This document shows, one piece after another, positions 24,963-32,771 of a stretch of 36,714 nt of DNA. The translations under genes were made by a program, and so were the position numbers. The DNA lies in assembly GCA_016867835.1 (NCBI GenBank), contig VGIQ01000012.1:1-36714 (forward strand), given 5' to 3'. Numbering within the stretch: the stretch's first letter is position 1; the number at the start of each line of letters is the position of its first letter. This stretch comes from Calditrichota bacterium. Lineage in GTDB: Bacteria; Electryoneota; AABM5-125-24; Hatepunaeales; Hatepunaeaceae. The notes beneath the pieces are model-generated. The model was not told the origin of the DNA and ran no database searches. It saw only the letters and a list, made by a program, of their open reading frames with translations.

Positions 24963-27900
24963 CTACCCCAACGCGGGGTTGGGGTTGCGCACCCGAGCCA
25001 GATAACTGGTGCGAGGCCGGGTGTTGATGTCGGCCAGAAGTTCATAGTTGCGGGCATCGCGCTTAAGTTGCGAGACCCGCGAGTTCGGGTCGAGGATATT
25101 CCCGAAGACGATGGCTCCAGCCGGACAGGCTTCGGCACAGGCCGGCAGGACGTCGCCGTCGCGGAGCGGCCGGTCGCCCTCCAATTTCGCTTCATGCTTG
25201 GCGCGGTTGATGCGCTGAATGCAGTAGGTGCACTTTTCCATCACTCCACGCGACCGGACCGTGACGTCCGGGTTCTGCACCATTTGCACCAGAGAATCGA
25301 GTTTATTGGTGTAATTGAAGAAGTTGAAGCGTCGCGCCTTGTAGGGGCAGTTATTGGAGCAATACCGGGTCCCGACGCAGCGATTGTAGGTCATCACATT
25401 GAGGCCTTCGGCGTCGTGGTTCGTCGCAGCAACCGGGCAGACCTGCTCGCAGGGCGCCATCTCGCAGTGTTGACAACCGACCGGCTGAGCCACCGACTGC
25501 GGGTCCTCGACCGGGCCGGTGAAGTAGCGGTCGAGCCGAATCCAGTGCATCTCGCGGCTCCGTTTCACCTGTTCGCGCCCGACGATCGGAATGTTGTTCT
25601 CGCTCTGACAGGCTATAGTGCAGACATTACAGCCGGTGCAACTGTTCAGGTCGATGGCCATCCCCCACTGGTAGCCTTGGTCGTATTGCCACTCTTTCCA
25701 GAGTGACGGCTCGGCACCCCGGGGGACCATATCGTGAGCAAAATCGGGATTCTCCCGATACTCACCCAGGCTCGCTTCCCGGACGATTGGACGGCCTTCC
25801 ATCGACCAGTGCTCCTGTGTGGTGGCCAATGAGGAACGGCGGCCCGTCGGCACCACCTTCAAACCACCTGCAACATCGCCCTCTTCACTTGTGCTTGCAG
25901 GCTTCAACCGGTAGACATTGAATCCGACGCCGGCAGCGATTCGTCCGAACTCGCGCCCGTAGCCGAGAGGCAGTGTAACCGAGTCGTCGGAATGACCGGG
26001 CAGGACCAATACCGGCGCCTCGACGAACGCGTCGCTCAGTTCAAGGCGGACGACATCGCCAGTCTTGAGGCTCCACTGGACCGCGCTCTTTGGGCTTACG
26101 AGCGCGGCGTTGTCCCAGGTCAGTTTAGTCATCGGATCGGGCAGTTCCTGCAGCCAGCCGTTGTTGGCGAACCGCCCGTCAAAGAGGGCTGGAGAAGGCC
26201 GGAAGACGGCTTCGATGCCGGACGCCGTTTTCGGCCAGTGCGAGGCAATGAAGCCGGTTAGGGCGCTCACGTTCAAGACGGACGAGAGGACTTGCCCGCC
26301 GCCCGCCGGTGCGCCGTCGTGCAGCGTCTTGCGCCACTGGCTCTCGTAGTCCACCCCGGGCAGGAATCCCCGCCAGGTCTCGCGCACCAGTTCGTAGCCG
26401 CGCGCTTCGCTACCGGTTAGAAGAAATCCGATAAGTTCTATTCCGCTCCAGCCGCCGAACATCGGCTCGATTTGCGGCTGAGCCAGCGATGGCGCGCCCG
26501 ACGCGTCAAAGGCGTCCCCCCACGCTTCTAGAGTGTGCGCCTGCGGCAGATGCCACCGGCAGGCGGCTGACGTCTCGTCTTCCCAGTAGCCGAGCCGCAA
26601 CGATTGCGGGACCTTGTTCAAGAGCGCCTTCCAATCGACTCCCGCTCCGCCGTCATAGACCGGGTTACCGCCCAGGAGGATGAGGCCGGTCACACTCCCG
26701 GCTGCGATGTCGGATGCCAGATGCTGTTCGCCGGAGTGGTCGATTCGGGCGGATTCCGGCAGCGGTGAGTAAATGACCGTCGCCCCCCGGTTGCCGAGCG
26801 CTTCGTTCAAGGCGATGACGAGGGCTTGGACGGAAGCGGGCTGATGCCGTCCGGCGACGAGGATCGACCGGCCGCGGCAGGCGAGCAGATCCCCGGCTAA
26901 TGCCTTAAGCCAGACTCTCCCGGATGCCGTCATGTCGCCCTCCGGCAGCCCGTTAATCATGCCATCGAGCCCCAGTCCGCCGGTCGCATTCAGTTCTTTT
27001 GCGAGCGCGAGCGTGAATTTTGCGATCTCACTCGAACGGATGCGGAACCGGTGATCGGCGTTGGCTCCGGTCAGGGTGAAGTTCGACTCGGCTACATAGA
27101 GCCGGTTCATCTTCTGTTCGCTGTCGGGATTGCGACGGCGGGCGAAGCCTCGCGCGGCCGATACCGCCCCCGGCTCGGTGCCGAAGATGTCGGCGTCGAG
27201 TGCGAGGGTAACGTCAGCAGCGCCGTAGTCATACCGCACCCGGCACGGCATACCGGATGAAACTTCGAGCGCACTCTGGAGGCTTGCGCTCCCAACCGCC
27301 TCACGGACGATCCACCTGGCACGGGGGAATACCTGCCTGAATTCGCTCTGCAATCGCGCCATCGTCGGAGCATCATAGGCTTCGGAAAGGACAGCCAGTC
27401 CCTCGCCCTGACGGGCTAAATACTCACTGCGAAGGCGGCGCAGGAATTCGACAAATTCCGACCGGTCGCGAGTTTGACCTCGTTCCTTTATATGCCGTGA
27501 GCGATCCGGGTCGTAGAGATCGAGGATCGCTGCCTGCGCCCAAATCGAACTGCCGCCCCCCGACGAGGGATGGAGCGCATTGCCGTCGATCTTGACGGGA
27601 CGGCCTTCGCGGGTCGTTACGAGCAGCCCCAGCGTATCGCCGGCTATCTGCATCGCCGTGGCATAACGTTCCGGACGACCGAGGACGATATCTTCGGGAG
27701 CCTTTACATAGGGGACGATGGTCTCAAGCGGCCTCCGGCAGCCGGTGAGCGCCGCCAGCGCCATCGATGCTCCCATCAAGCCGAGGAAGGTCCGGCGGCT
27801 CACCGGATCTGTAAGTTCGCTTGCGGCTTCGGGGAACTCGCGGTGGAGTTGCTCGATGAAGACGGGATCGCCTATGAGTTCGCCGGAACTGCGCCAGTAG

Positions 27901-27968
27901 GATTTGTTTATCCCACGGCTCCCCGACTCGTCGGGGATAGTTGGAAGGGTTTGCACCGGGGTCATCAT
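24963..27968 (-). CDS. actB: Alternative complex III, molybdopterin-like/iron-sulfur subunit ActB
   Basis: The 1001-residue periplasmic subunit. A Tat-like signal, SRRTFLGLMGASMALAALTGC, lies unusually far in (about 57-77), as is usual for ActB. The first two thirds resemble molybdopterin oxidoreductases but in this family bind no cofactor. The last 250 residues are ferredoxin-like with four cysteine clusters: CTGCNVCTIAC, CQHCEMAPCEQVC, CVGTRYCSNNC plus CTYC, and CAEACP. These would hold three [4Fe-4S] and one [3Fe-4S] cluster in known complexes. The N-terminal KSYWRSSGELIGDP segment and RPLETIVPYVKAPE are family marks. Overlaps actA by 4 bp. Confidence 0.95.
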   Translation of the reverse strand: MMTPVQTLPTIPDESGSRGINKSYWRSSGELIGDPVFIEQLHREFPEAASELTDPVSRRTFLGLMGASMALAALTGCRRPLETIVPYVKAPEDIVLGRPERYATAMQIAGDTLGLLVTTREGRPVKIDGNALHPSSGGGSSIWAQAAILDLYDPDRSRHIKERGQTRDRSEFVEFLRRLRSEYLARQGEGLAVLSEAYDAPTMARLQSEFRQVFPRARWIVREAVGSASLQSALEVSSGMPCRVRYDYGAADVTLALDADIFGTEPGAVSAARGFARRRNPDSEQKMNRLYVAESNFTLTGANADHRFRIRSSEIAKFTLALAKELNATGGLGLDGMINGLPEGDMTASGRVWLKALAGDLLACRGRSILVAGRHQPASVQALVIALNEALGNRGATVIYSPLPESARIDHSGEQHLASDIAAGSVTGLILLGGNPVYDGGAGVDWKALLNKVPQSLRLGYWEDETSAACRWHLPQAHTLEAWGDAFDASGAPSLAQPQIEPMFGGWSGIELIGFLLTGSEARGYELVRETWRGFLPGVDYESQWRKTLHDGAPAGGGQVLSSVLNVSALTGFIASHWPKTASGIEAVFRPSPALFDGRFANNGWLQELPDPMTKLTWDNAALVSPKSAVQWSLKTGDVVRLELSDAFVEAPVLVLPGHSDDSVTLPLGYGREFGRIAAGVGFNVYRLKPASTSEEGDVAGGLKVVPTGRRSSLATTQEHWSMEGRPIVREASLGEYRENPDFAHDMVPRGAEPSLWKEWQYDQGYQWGMAIDLNSCTGCNVCTIACQSENNIPIVGREQVKRSREMHWIRLDRYFTGPVEDPQSVAQPVGCQHCEMAPCEQVCPVAATNHDAEGLNVMTYNRCVGTRYCSNNCPYKARRFNFFNYTNKLDSLVQMVQNPDVTVRSRGVMEKCTYCIQRINRAKHEAKLEGDRPLRDGDVLPACAEACPAGAIVFGNILDPNSRVSQLKRDARNYELLADINTRPRTSYLARVRNPNPALG

Positions 27969-28612
27969 CTATGGCAGGCCGAGCAGTTGGTGGGCGGATT
28001 GATGCGCTTTACCTGCTTCCATTCACGAACGAAGCGGTCGAAGTCGGCCGGAGGCTCCCAGTTGAGGTTGGTGATCTCCGAAACCGGCCGAAGGTGAGGA
28101 TCGGGATTTCGGTGGCAGTCAAGGCACCAGGACATCGAGAGCGGCTTGCGCAGAGTAACGACCTCTTCCTGCGGAATGTTGCCGTGACAGGAAAAGCAGG
28201 AGACTCCGGCTCGCAGGTGCGCCGAATGGTCAAAATAGGCGTAATCCGGCAGTTCGTGCACTCGCACCCATTGCACCGGCTTGCCCGACGCGGCGGCTTC
28301 GCGGATCGGGAGCAGTTTCGGCGATTCCTTCAAGACCTGACTATGGCAGTTCATACAGGTTGCAATAGCCGGGATATTGGCATGAACCGACTGCTCGACC
28401 TGGCTGTGACAATAGCGGCAATCCATCCCGAGATCGCCGGCGTGCAGTTTATGGCTGAACGGCACCGGCTGACGGGGCCGGTAGCCGACGTCGGTCCACC
28501 ACGGCGAGCCGAAGTACCAGAAGAACCCGACGACTCCGCAGACTGCTGCGAATACCACGAGCCCGGCGAGCGAAGGAATGCGATCGACCCATTTGGGAAA
28601 GATTTGCGCCAC
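27965..28612 (-). CDS. actA: Alternative complex III, pentahaem cytochrome c ActA
   Basis: First gene of the cluster, 215 residues from a GTG. One N-terminal membrane anchor (LAGLVVFAAVCGVVGFFWYF, 15-34) is followed by five CxxCH haem sites at Cys65 (CRYCH), Cys86 (CMNCH), Cys139 (CFSCH), Cys163 (CLDCH) and about Cys210 (CSACH). Conserved PVPFSHKLHAGDLGMDCRYC and LPDYAYFDHSAH provide distal His ligands. It receives electrons from the ActB iron-sulfur clusters. No convincing promoter is visible in the 300 bases upstream. A small hairpin, CGGACG-gaggt-CGTCCG type, lies at about 28715-28735. Confidence 0.95.
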   Translation of the reverse strand: MAQIFPKWVDRIPSLAGLVVFAAVCGVVGFFWYFGSPWWTDVGYRPRQPVPFSHKLHAGDLGMDCRYCHSQVEQSVHANIPAIATCMNCHSQVLKESPKLLPIREAAASGKPVQWVRVHELPDYAYFDHSAHLRAGVSCFSCHGNIPQEEVVTLRKPLSMSWCLDCHRNPDPHLRPVSEITNLNWEPPADFDRFVREWKQVKRINPPTNCSACHR

Positions 28613-28864
28613 GAACCAGTTGCCCTATCTGCCTGCGGGGGGAAAAGGTGACGGGGACCCCCGGCCGGTAGCCGTGCTCTTTTTTATGGTAAGCAGGAAG
28701 CGGCAGTGTCCCCGGCGGACGGAGGTCGTCCGTCCAAAGTCATAGAAAGAATCTACGAAGTGGAGATACACCTGTTGGAACACTCGTCAACCGGATGGAC
28801 AGGGCGTGAAAAAAAGTGCATCGACCAAAATCTTGGGAGCACCGGTATCAGGGGGCAGGAAGGC

Positions 28865-28894
28865 TTGACGCCGGACTGAGGCAGGGCGTATAAT
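28865..28894 (+). promoter_or_regulatory. tRNA promoter
   Basis: TTGACG (28865-28870), an 18-bp spacer and a perfect TATAAT (28889-28894). Transcription would start about 7 bases before the tRNA. Confidence 0.8.
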
Positions 28895-28907
28895 ATGAGG
28901 TTGACTT

Positions 28908-28981
28908 GCGCCCGTAGCTCAATTGGATAGAGCATCTGGCTACGGACCAGAAGGTTGGGGGTTCGAGTCCCTCCGGGCGTG
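28908..28981 (+). tRNA. tRNA-Arg (anticodon ACG)
   Basis: Full cloverleaf. The acceptor stem GCGCCCG pairs with CGGGCGT through a terminal G-U. The D arm is GCTC/GAGC. The anticodon stem TCTGG/CCAGA holds loop CTACGGA, giving anticodon ACG (inosine-modified, reads CGU/CGC/CGA). The T arm carries TTCGAGT. The discriminator is G. CCA is not encoded in full (only CA follows). Confidence 0.95.
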
Positions 28982-28988
28982 CATCTCC

Positions 28989-29020
28989 ATCGGCAGGCGT
29001 TGAGCCTGCCGATCACTTTT
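28989..29020 (+). terminator. Terminator-like hairpin after the tRNA
   Basis: ATCGGCAGGC (28989-28998), loop gttga, GCCTGCCGAT (29004-29013), then CACTTTT. A 10-bp GC-rich stem with a short T-run, 8 bases after the tRNA. Confidence 0.65.
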
Positions 29021-29159
29021 GGGCGAAGATGTCATCTTGTGTTATCCTCCCTGCTTCGCGGGGGGAATGAAGGGGGGGAGATTCCGGTCTTTCCACTTGC
29101 CCCACCCCACAAGGCGGGAGGGTGCTGGATATTTTAATGGGAGCATCAAACAATAGCAT

Positions 29160-29216
29160 CAGTAGGACGGAAATTCTTGTCCGTCCTAAGGGCAGGCAGG
29201 AATGCCCGCCCTACTG
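29160..29216. repeat. Double-hairpin REP-like element
   Basis: Outer CAGT and ACTG close two tandem hairpins: AGGACGG with CCGTCCT (29164-29187) and AGGGCAGGCA-ggaa-TGCCCGCCCT (29189-29212, one mismatch). It matches the element at 12072-12130 in layout, loops and part of the sequence. Intergenic here, between the tRNA and the lipoprotein gene. Confidence 0.8.
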
Positions 29217-29242
29217 GAGAATAACACTATTGTCCGCACCCA

Positions 29243-29920
29243 TTAATAATGCAGTAGCAGCGTCGCCAGACCCGGCTCGGTGAGACGATGCAGCGTCAGG
29301 GCATCGTCGGGCGCGAGCCGGACTGTAATCCTCGCCGCTCCAAACGGCTTGCGCAGCGCCGTCCGGGCCTCGATCACCCGGTTTGCCAATGTTGACCGCG
29401 GCCTCCCTTCTATCTCGCTTACCACATCCATCATCAGGCTCTCGCTCCAGTAGATGCGGAATCGCTCCGGCACGTCGCGCTGGAGTAGTTCCTTCTTCAC
29501 ATTAAGCGCTTCGCTTACGATTGCCAACACCGAGTCAGGGGTCTTCTCCTGCGCGGCAAAGAGGTGCAAGCCGGCTACCGGCCGGACCCAAGTCTTGCTG
29601 CCGCCGGTGAACTTCCGGGTGAACCGGTCGAGATCGCCGCGATCGGACTCGATTAGATCAAGTCGCGTCGTCCAGACCGGCGTCCCCTTGAGGCGCACTT
29701 CCAAAAGCGTATCGGGTACGTTTAGCACCAGATAGGGCTGTCCCGAATCGGCGAGACTCAGTTCGGTTCGCAGGCGGGCGTATTCGACCTCCGGGGAAAG
29801 CGCGCCGCCGGACGGGATCGCGGGCGGCGTTTCCGCCTCGCGCTTGTGACAGCCGACGGCGAGGATAAGCATCACCATCGGCGCCATTCTCAAGATCCGA
29901 GGGTGCAGCCTCGTCCACAA
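29243..29920 (-). CDS. Lipoprotein resembling an L,D-transpeptidase without active site
   Basis: The start is decided by a strong ribosome-binding site, GGGGGAGGA, five bases before a TTG at 29920. This gives 225 residues with a lipoprotein signal (MLILAVGC, Cys24). An ATG at 29887 is second choice; the frame further upstream overlaps the transpeptidase gene. The segment QPYLVLNVPDTLLEVRL followed by VWTTRLDLIE resembles the opening strands of L,D-transpeptidase domains (compare GLYVVIDTHANLLYLR in the neighbour). No HG or SHGC motif follows. The C-terminus, ARITVRLAPDDALTLHRL, may be a closing strand. Probably an envelope pseudo-enzyme or accessory; I know no named family. It is 19 bp after the transpeptidase. 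Confidence 0.7.
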   Translation of the reverse strand: MWTRLHPRILRMAPMVMLILAVGCHKREAETPPAIPSGGALSPEVEYARLRTELSLADSGQPYLVLNVPDTLLEVRLKGTPVWTTRLDLIESDRGDLDRFTRKFTGGSKTWVRPVAGLHLFAAQEKTPDSVLAIVSEALNVKKELLQRDVPERFRIYWSESLMMDVVSEIEGRPRSTLANRVIEARTALRKPFGAARITVRLAPDDALTLHRLTEPGLATLLLHY

Positions 29921-29939
29921 CCCCGTCCTCCCCCTGTCT

Positions 29940-30590
29940 CTATATGATATAGACCGGTGTGCCGTAGGTCGCCCGCTTGAAGAGGAAATCGAGGTCTTCG
30001 TTGCCGAGCCGGACGCAGCCATGCGAGACTGCAACGCCCAGGAGCCGAGTGTAGAGCGTCCCGTGGATGAAATAGCCGTTGCCGAAGCCGAGGGCATACT
30101 TGCCGAGCATATTGGAGTCGTAGCGTTCACGAGGGTCGTCGGGCGGCTTTTCGCCTTCCTCAATGAAGGCCCAGTCAGGCTTGCGCCACCAGGGGTTTTC
30201 GACCCGGCTGTTGATCTTGAAGACGCCCTGTGGGGTGTTGAAAATCCACTTGCGACCGGTCGTCGAATCGGTCAGTTCACCACCGTAACCGGTCGAACAG
30301 GTCGCTTTCATCAGGACCGAGTCCTGCGTTCGCAGGTAGAGCAGATTGGCGTGGGTGTCGATTACGACGTAAAGGCCTTTGGGGCGCAGCGCCGTCAAGG
30401 CTTTCTGAGCGCGCTGCAATTCCCGTTTGGCTGCCTTTGGATCGGACGGAAGTCGAAAGGCTGCCGTGTCAGCAGACGCCAAGTGATGGTTCGCTTCGAT
30501 GATCACCGGTGCTACCGACCGGCCATAGAACCATAGTCCAGTCAGAGCAAGCGGTAGAATGATGGCGAGGATCCAAAGCAACCGCTTCAT
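29940..30590 (-). CDS. L,D-transpeptidase (ErfK/YbiS type)
   Basis: Membrane-anchored periplasmic enzyme of 216 residues that exchanges peptide bonds at meso-diaminopimelate, giving 3-3 cross-links or attaching lipoproteins to peptidoglycan. One N-terminal helix (WILAIILPLALTGLWFY, 6-22) and a short helical hairpin (about 33-68) precede the YkuD catalytic domain (about 73-216). Catalytic residues are His176 (FIHGT), His190 and Cys192 (SHGCVRL). NTPQGVFKI is typical. It overlaps the larger transpeptidase gene by 4 bp, so the two are co-translated. Confidence 0.93.
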   Translation of the reverse strand: MKRLLWILAIILPLALTGLWFYGRSVAPVIIEANHHLASADTAAFRLPSDPKAAKRELQRAQKALTALRPKGLYVVIDTHANLLYLRTQDSVLMKATCSTGYGGELTDSTTGRKWIFNTPQGVFKINSRVENPWWRKPDWAFIEEGEKPPDDPRERYDSNMLGKYALGFGNGYFIHGTLYTRLLGVAVSHGCVRLGNEDLDFLFKRATYGTPVYII

Positions 30591-31663
30591 AGGTCTTTCC
30601 CATCATAGCGGCGGACGATGGTAACCGGGGTGCCGACCCGGACGTGGGGTATCAGATTGTCCATATCGCTGTTGGCGAGAGCGACGCAGCCATCGGTCCA
30701 GTCCCGGCCGTGACCGCCATCGCCGTGGATTTCAATAAGCCCGCCGATGCGGGCATTGCGTGAGATGATGCCGCGCCGTTTATTCTCTTCGAACCGCTTC
30801 CGATCAGAGTCGTTCGGATAGTTGATGAGCAAGGCGCGGTAAAACTTGCTGTTGCCGTCCTTCACCTTGGAGATTTGATACTGACCCTCGGGCGTCGCGC
30901 CGTCTCCGGAAAAGTGCTTCTGGCTGGCTGAGTTGTAGCCGACGTCGCTGGCGTAGGTCCGGACCGTTTTTCCATTCTTAATAAGATAAGTCCGGTGTGC
31001 AGTCTTATCGACGATGATGGCGGGGGCGTCGTTGTCGCGTGACCAGGCGATAGTCTCCTCTACCCAATTTCGCCACTGAATCATTTGGGTCGCTTCATGA
31101 TTGGCTTGCTCGGCAAGAAGAGCGCCAACGCGGGCAAGCGCCTTGCGCCCGAGAGCCGCCGACTTGACAGCTTCAGTATATTCGCCATCCTGAAACAGCC
31201 GGCGCGCGGTGCGGAGGTGCATCCCGGCTTGGGACCACCAGCGCTCAGCGCTGTAGAGGATGAGGGTGCCGTTGAGCGCCTCCCGCCATATCTTCAGTTC
31301 CTCTTCCAGGCCAATGTAGGCTTCGCGGGCCTGCAGTTCCTGCAGGGCAAGGGAATCGAGAGCAGCGCGAGCGCCCCGTTCAGCCCAGATCTCGGCCGCA
31401 AGCAGGATCGAGTCCGCCCGAGTGTAGTTGCGAAAGAGGTAGATCCGGCCGTTCTGGCGACCGATTTCGTTCCAGCCGATGGCAATCAGATGCTCGGCGT
31501 TGCGGTAGGCCGTTTCGGAGTGGCGAATCGCGCCTGAGCGACGGGCGCGTTCGAGCGCGTCGCGGGCGTTCTGAAGCCGGGCCATCGGGGGAGCCGGAGC
31601 CTCGAAAAGGCCGCAGCCGGCAAGGAAGAGCGTCAGGGCGAGCGTCGGGAGCAGTCTAAACAA
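30587..31663 (-). CDS. L,D-transpeptidase lipoprotein (YafK-like) with helical domain paralogous to neighbour
   Basis: The 358 residues start with a lipoprotein signal (TLFLAGC, Cys17). Residues about 27-195 are helical and align along their whole length with the lipoprotein at 32017-32616: AYRNAEHL with AYRTANDT, YLFRNYTRAD with ALFRSYSGSK, LFQDGEYTEAVKS with DYNNGKYLTARSK. Residues about 213-355 are a YkuD/YafK-type catalytic domain with ATPEGQYQI, His313 in EIHGDG and Cys326 in WTDGCVALAN. The usual Arg after the catalytic Cys motif is Ala, as in YafK-like enzymes. The arrangement suggests an outer-membrane-anchored transpeptidase that recognises its partner lipoprotein through a shared helical fold. 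Confidence 0.92.
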   Translation of the reverse strand: MFRLLPTLALTLFLAGCGLFEAPAPPMARLQNARDALERARRSGAIRHSETAYRNAEHLIAIGWNEIGRQNGRIYLFRNYTRADSILLAAEIWAERGARAALDSLALQELQAREAYIGLEEELKIWREALNGTLILYSAERWWSQAGMHLRTARRLFQDGEYTEAVKSAALGRKALARVGALLAEQANHEATQMIQWRNWVEETIAWSRDNDAPAIIVDKTAHRTYLIKNGKTVRTYASDVGYNSASQKHFSGDGATPEGQYQISKVKDGNSKFYRALLINYPNDSDRKRFEENKRRGIISRNARIGGLIEIHGDGGHGRDWTDGCVALANSDMDNLIPHVRVGTPVTIVRRYDGKDL

Positions 31664-31699
31664 GCCGGATCCGATTCCTTAAGGCAGAAGGTAGAGGGA

Positions 31700-31738
31700 A
31701 ATAGTCCGCGGGAAGTGGGAAGGCGACAGTGTCGTTTG
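31700..31738. repeat. 39-bp direct repeat, copy 1
   Basis: Starts aatagtccgcgggaagtggg and matches 31866-31904 at 38 of 39 positions. It contains the small palindrome CGACAGTGTCG. It lies 37 bases upstream of the large transpeptidase start. Confidence 0.85.
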
Positions 31739-31749
31739 AATGATTCGTG

Positions 31750-31826
31750 GTGTCAGGTGTCTCACCTGACACTGACATGCCTTATTAACAATTACTTCCC
31801 GACGGGTGAGGACACCCGACGGCACA
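31750..31826. repeat. Pair of REP-like hairpins between the direct repeats
   Basis: GTGTCAGGTG-tct-CACCTGACAC (31750-31772) and, 27 bases on, CGACGGGTG-agga-CACCCGACG (31800-31821, imperfect). The loops and stems resemble those of 24117-24177. The two hairpins are further apart than in the other elements. Confidence 0.65.
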
Positions 31827-31865
31827 CCCCAGCGCATTCCGAGGCAGTCTGAAACGGCAAAAGGC

Positions 31866-31904
31866 AATAGTCCGCGGGAAGTGGGAAGGCGACAATGTCG
31901 TTTG
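31866..31904. repeat. 39-bp direct repeat, copy 2
   Basis: Second copy of 31700-31738, differing by one base (ACAATGT for ACAGTGT). Together the copies bracket a 127-bp segment with two hairpins. Confidence 0.85.
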
Positions 31905-31959
31905 CATAACTGGAGTCCTCCCCTCCGGGCTTCTTCCTCTATCTTTCATCCTTACGAGA

Positions 31960-31987
31960 AGGGGGTCGTCGTTGCCGGCGACCCCCT
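31960..31987 (-). terminator. Hairpin after the helical lipoprotein gene
   Basis: AGGGGGTCG (31960-31968) and CGACCCCCT (31979-31987) form a 9-bp stem 30 bases past the stop codon at 32017. There is no T-run on the minus strand. It may be an attenuator that gives more lipoprotein than transpeptidase. Confidence 0.45.
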
Positions 31988-32016
31988 CCTCTCGGTTCGG
32001 TCGTGCGGGGCGTCGG

Positions 32017-32616
32017 TTAGCGCTTGCCGCCTTTGGCCATGGCTTTGGCTTGCTCGATTTGTTGCATGATGGACGCAGTCCGCTGCATCACGGCATTCAC
32101 TTTGGAGCGCGCCGTGAGATACTTACCGTTGTTGTAGTCCATCTGGGCGTCGTCGTAAGCCGTCATCGTCGATGCGAGATCGTTCTTGATCAACTCGATG
32201 TCCGCTTTGTTGCCTTTGCCGACGGGCGCTTTGGCGAGCGCGGCGGAGGCGGAATCGAGGTCGCTCTTGGCCTGGGTTAACATCCCTTCGACTTCCGCCT
32301 TCACGCGGGCCTTTTCGGTCGCGGCGGCGGTTGCAGCCTCCTTGGCCAGCGCCTCAGCGCGAACAAAGAGGTTCTTCGAGCCGGAGTAACTACGGAAGAG
32401 CGCGAATTTCGCATCCTGTTCAGCCTTGGCTGCAGAAGCAGCGCCGAGCGTGTCGTTGGCCGTGCGATAGGCTTTGGGCGCGTATTGCTCGGCTTCGGCG
32501 GACTTGGCGGCGGCGAGGGCGTCGTTGGCAGCCTTCATTTCCATTTCGGGCGGCTTCGAGCAACCGACGACCACCAGCAGGGCAAGCGCCAGCGCGAATT
32601 TGCCGTAACGGATCAT
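32017..32616 (-). CDS. Alpha-helical lipoprotein (DUF4398-like), possible peptidoglycan tether
   Basis: With the ATG at 32616 it has 199 residues; AAGGA lies 8 bases upstream. The longer frame to 32676 would begin inside the predicted promoter. Residues 1-19 are a lipoprotein signal (LALLVVVGC, Cys19). The rest is nearly all Ala/Lys/Glu-rich helix (about 30-190), of the DUF4398 type, with no catalytic motif. The C-terminus ends in GGKR, so a lysine lies one residue from the end. It is paralogous along its length to the N-terminal half of the next transpeptidase. A Braun-lipoprotein-like role, held in the outer membrane and joined to peptidoglycan by the neighbouring enzymes, is my inference. 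Confidence 0.82.
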   Translation of the reverse strand: MIRYGKFALALALLVVVGCSKPPEMEMKAANDALAAAKSAEAEQYAPKAYRTANDTLGAASAAKAEQDAKFALFRSYSGSKNLFVRAEALAKEAATAAATEKARVKAEVEGMLTQAKSDLDSASAALAKAPVGKGNKADIELIKNDLASTMTAYDDAQMDYNNGKYLTARSKVNAVMQRTASIMQQIEQAKAMAKGGKR

Positions 32617-32655
32617 TCCTTTGGTCCTTAAGTTCTGCCGGTTGTTGGAGATTTG

Positions 32656-32683
32656 GGTATGACGGGCCCGGCCCACCCGTCAA
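32656..32683 (-). promoter_or_regulatory. Possible promoter of the lipoprotein/transpeptidase cassette
   Basis: On the minus strand TTGACG (32683-32678), a 16-bp spacer and CATACC (32661-32656). Good -35, weak -10. The leader would be about 35 bases. Confidence 0.4.
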
Positions 32684-32771
32684 TATCCAGTCTTTCCTAT
32701 TAGTCTTAAAGACCCGGCCCCAATCTGCGAAAAAAAAGCCCCTTCATCCACCGTCCCTTACGGCCCGGCAG

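Larger units (their letters stand above)
31664..32016. other. Gene-free interval with direct repeats and hairpins
   Basis: No credible gene. It contains a 39-bp direct repeat (31700-31738 and 31866-31904), a double-hairpin element between the copies, and a 9-bp GC stem (31960-31987) just after the lipoprotein stop. Confidence 0.7.

Noticed and set aside
28753-29016. Minus-strand frame with GGTRTPNLLVRSQMLYPIELRA
   Set aside because: This peptide is the well-known antisense translation of a tRNA; the tRNA-Arg at 28908-28981 explains it.
31679-31867. Minus-strand frame of 62 residues
   Set aside because: Made of REP-like hairpins and part of the direct repeats; no signal or motif.
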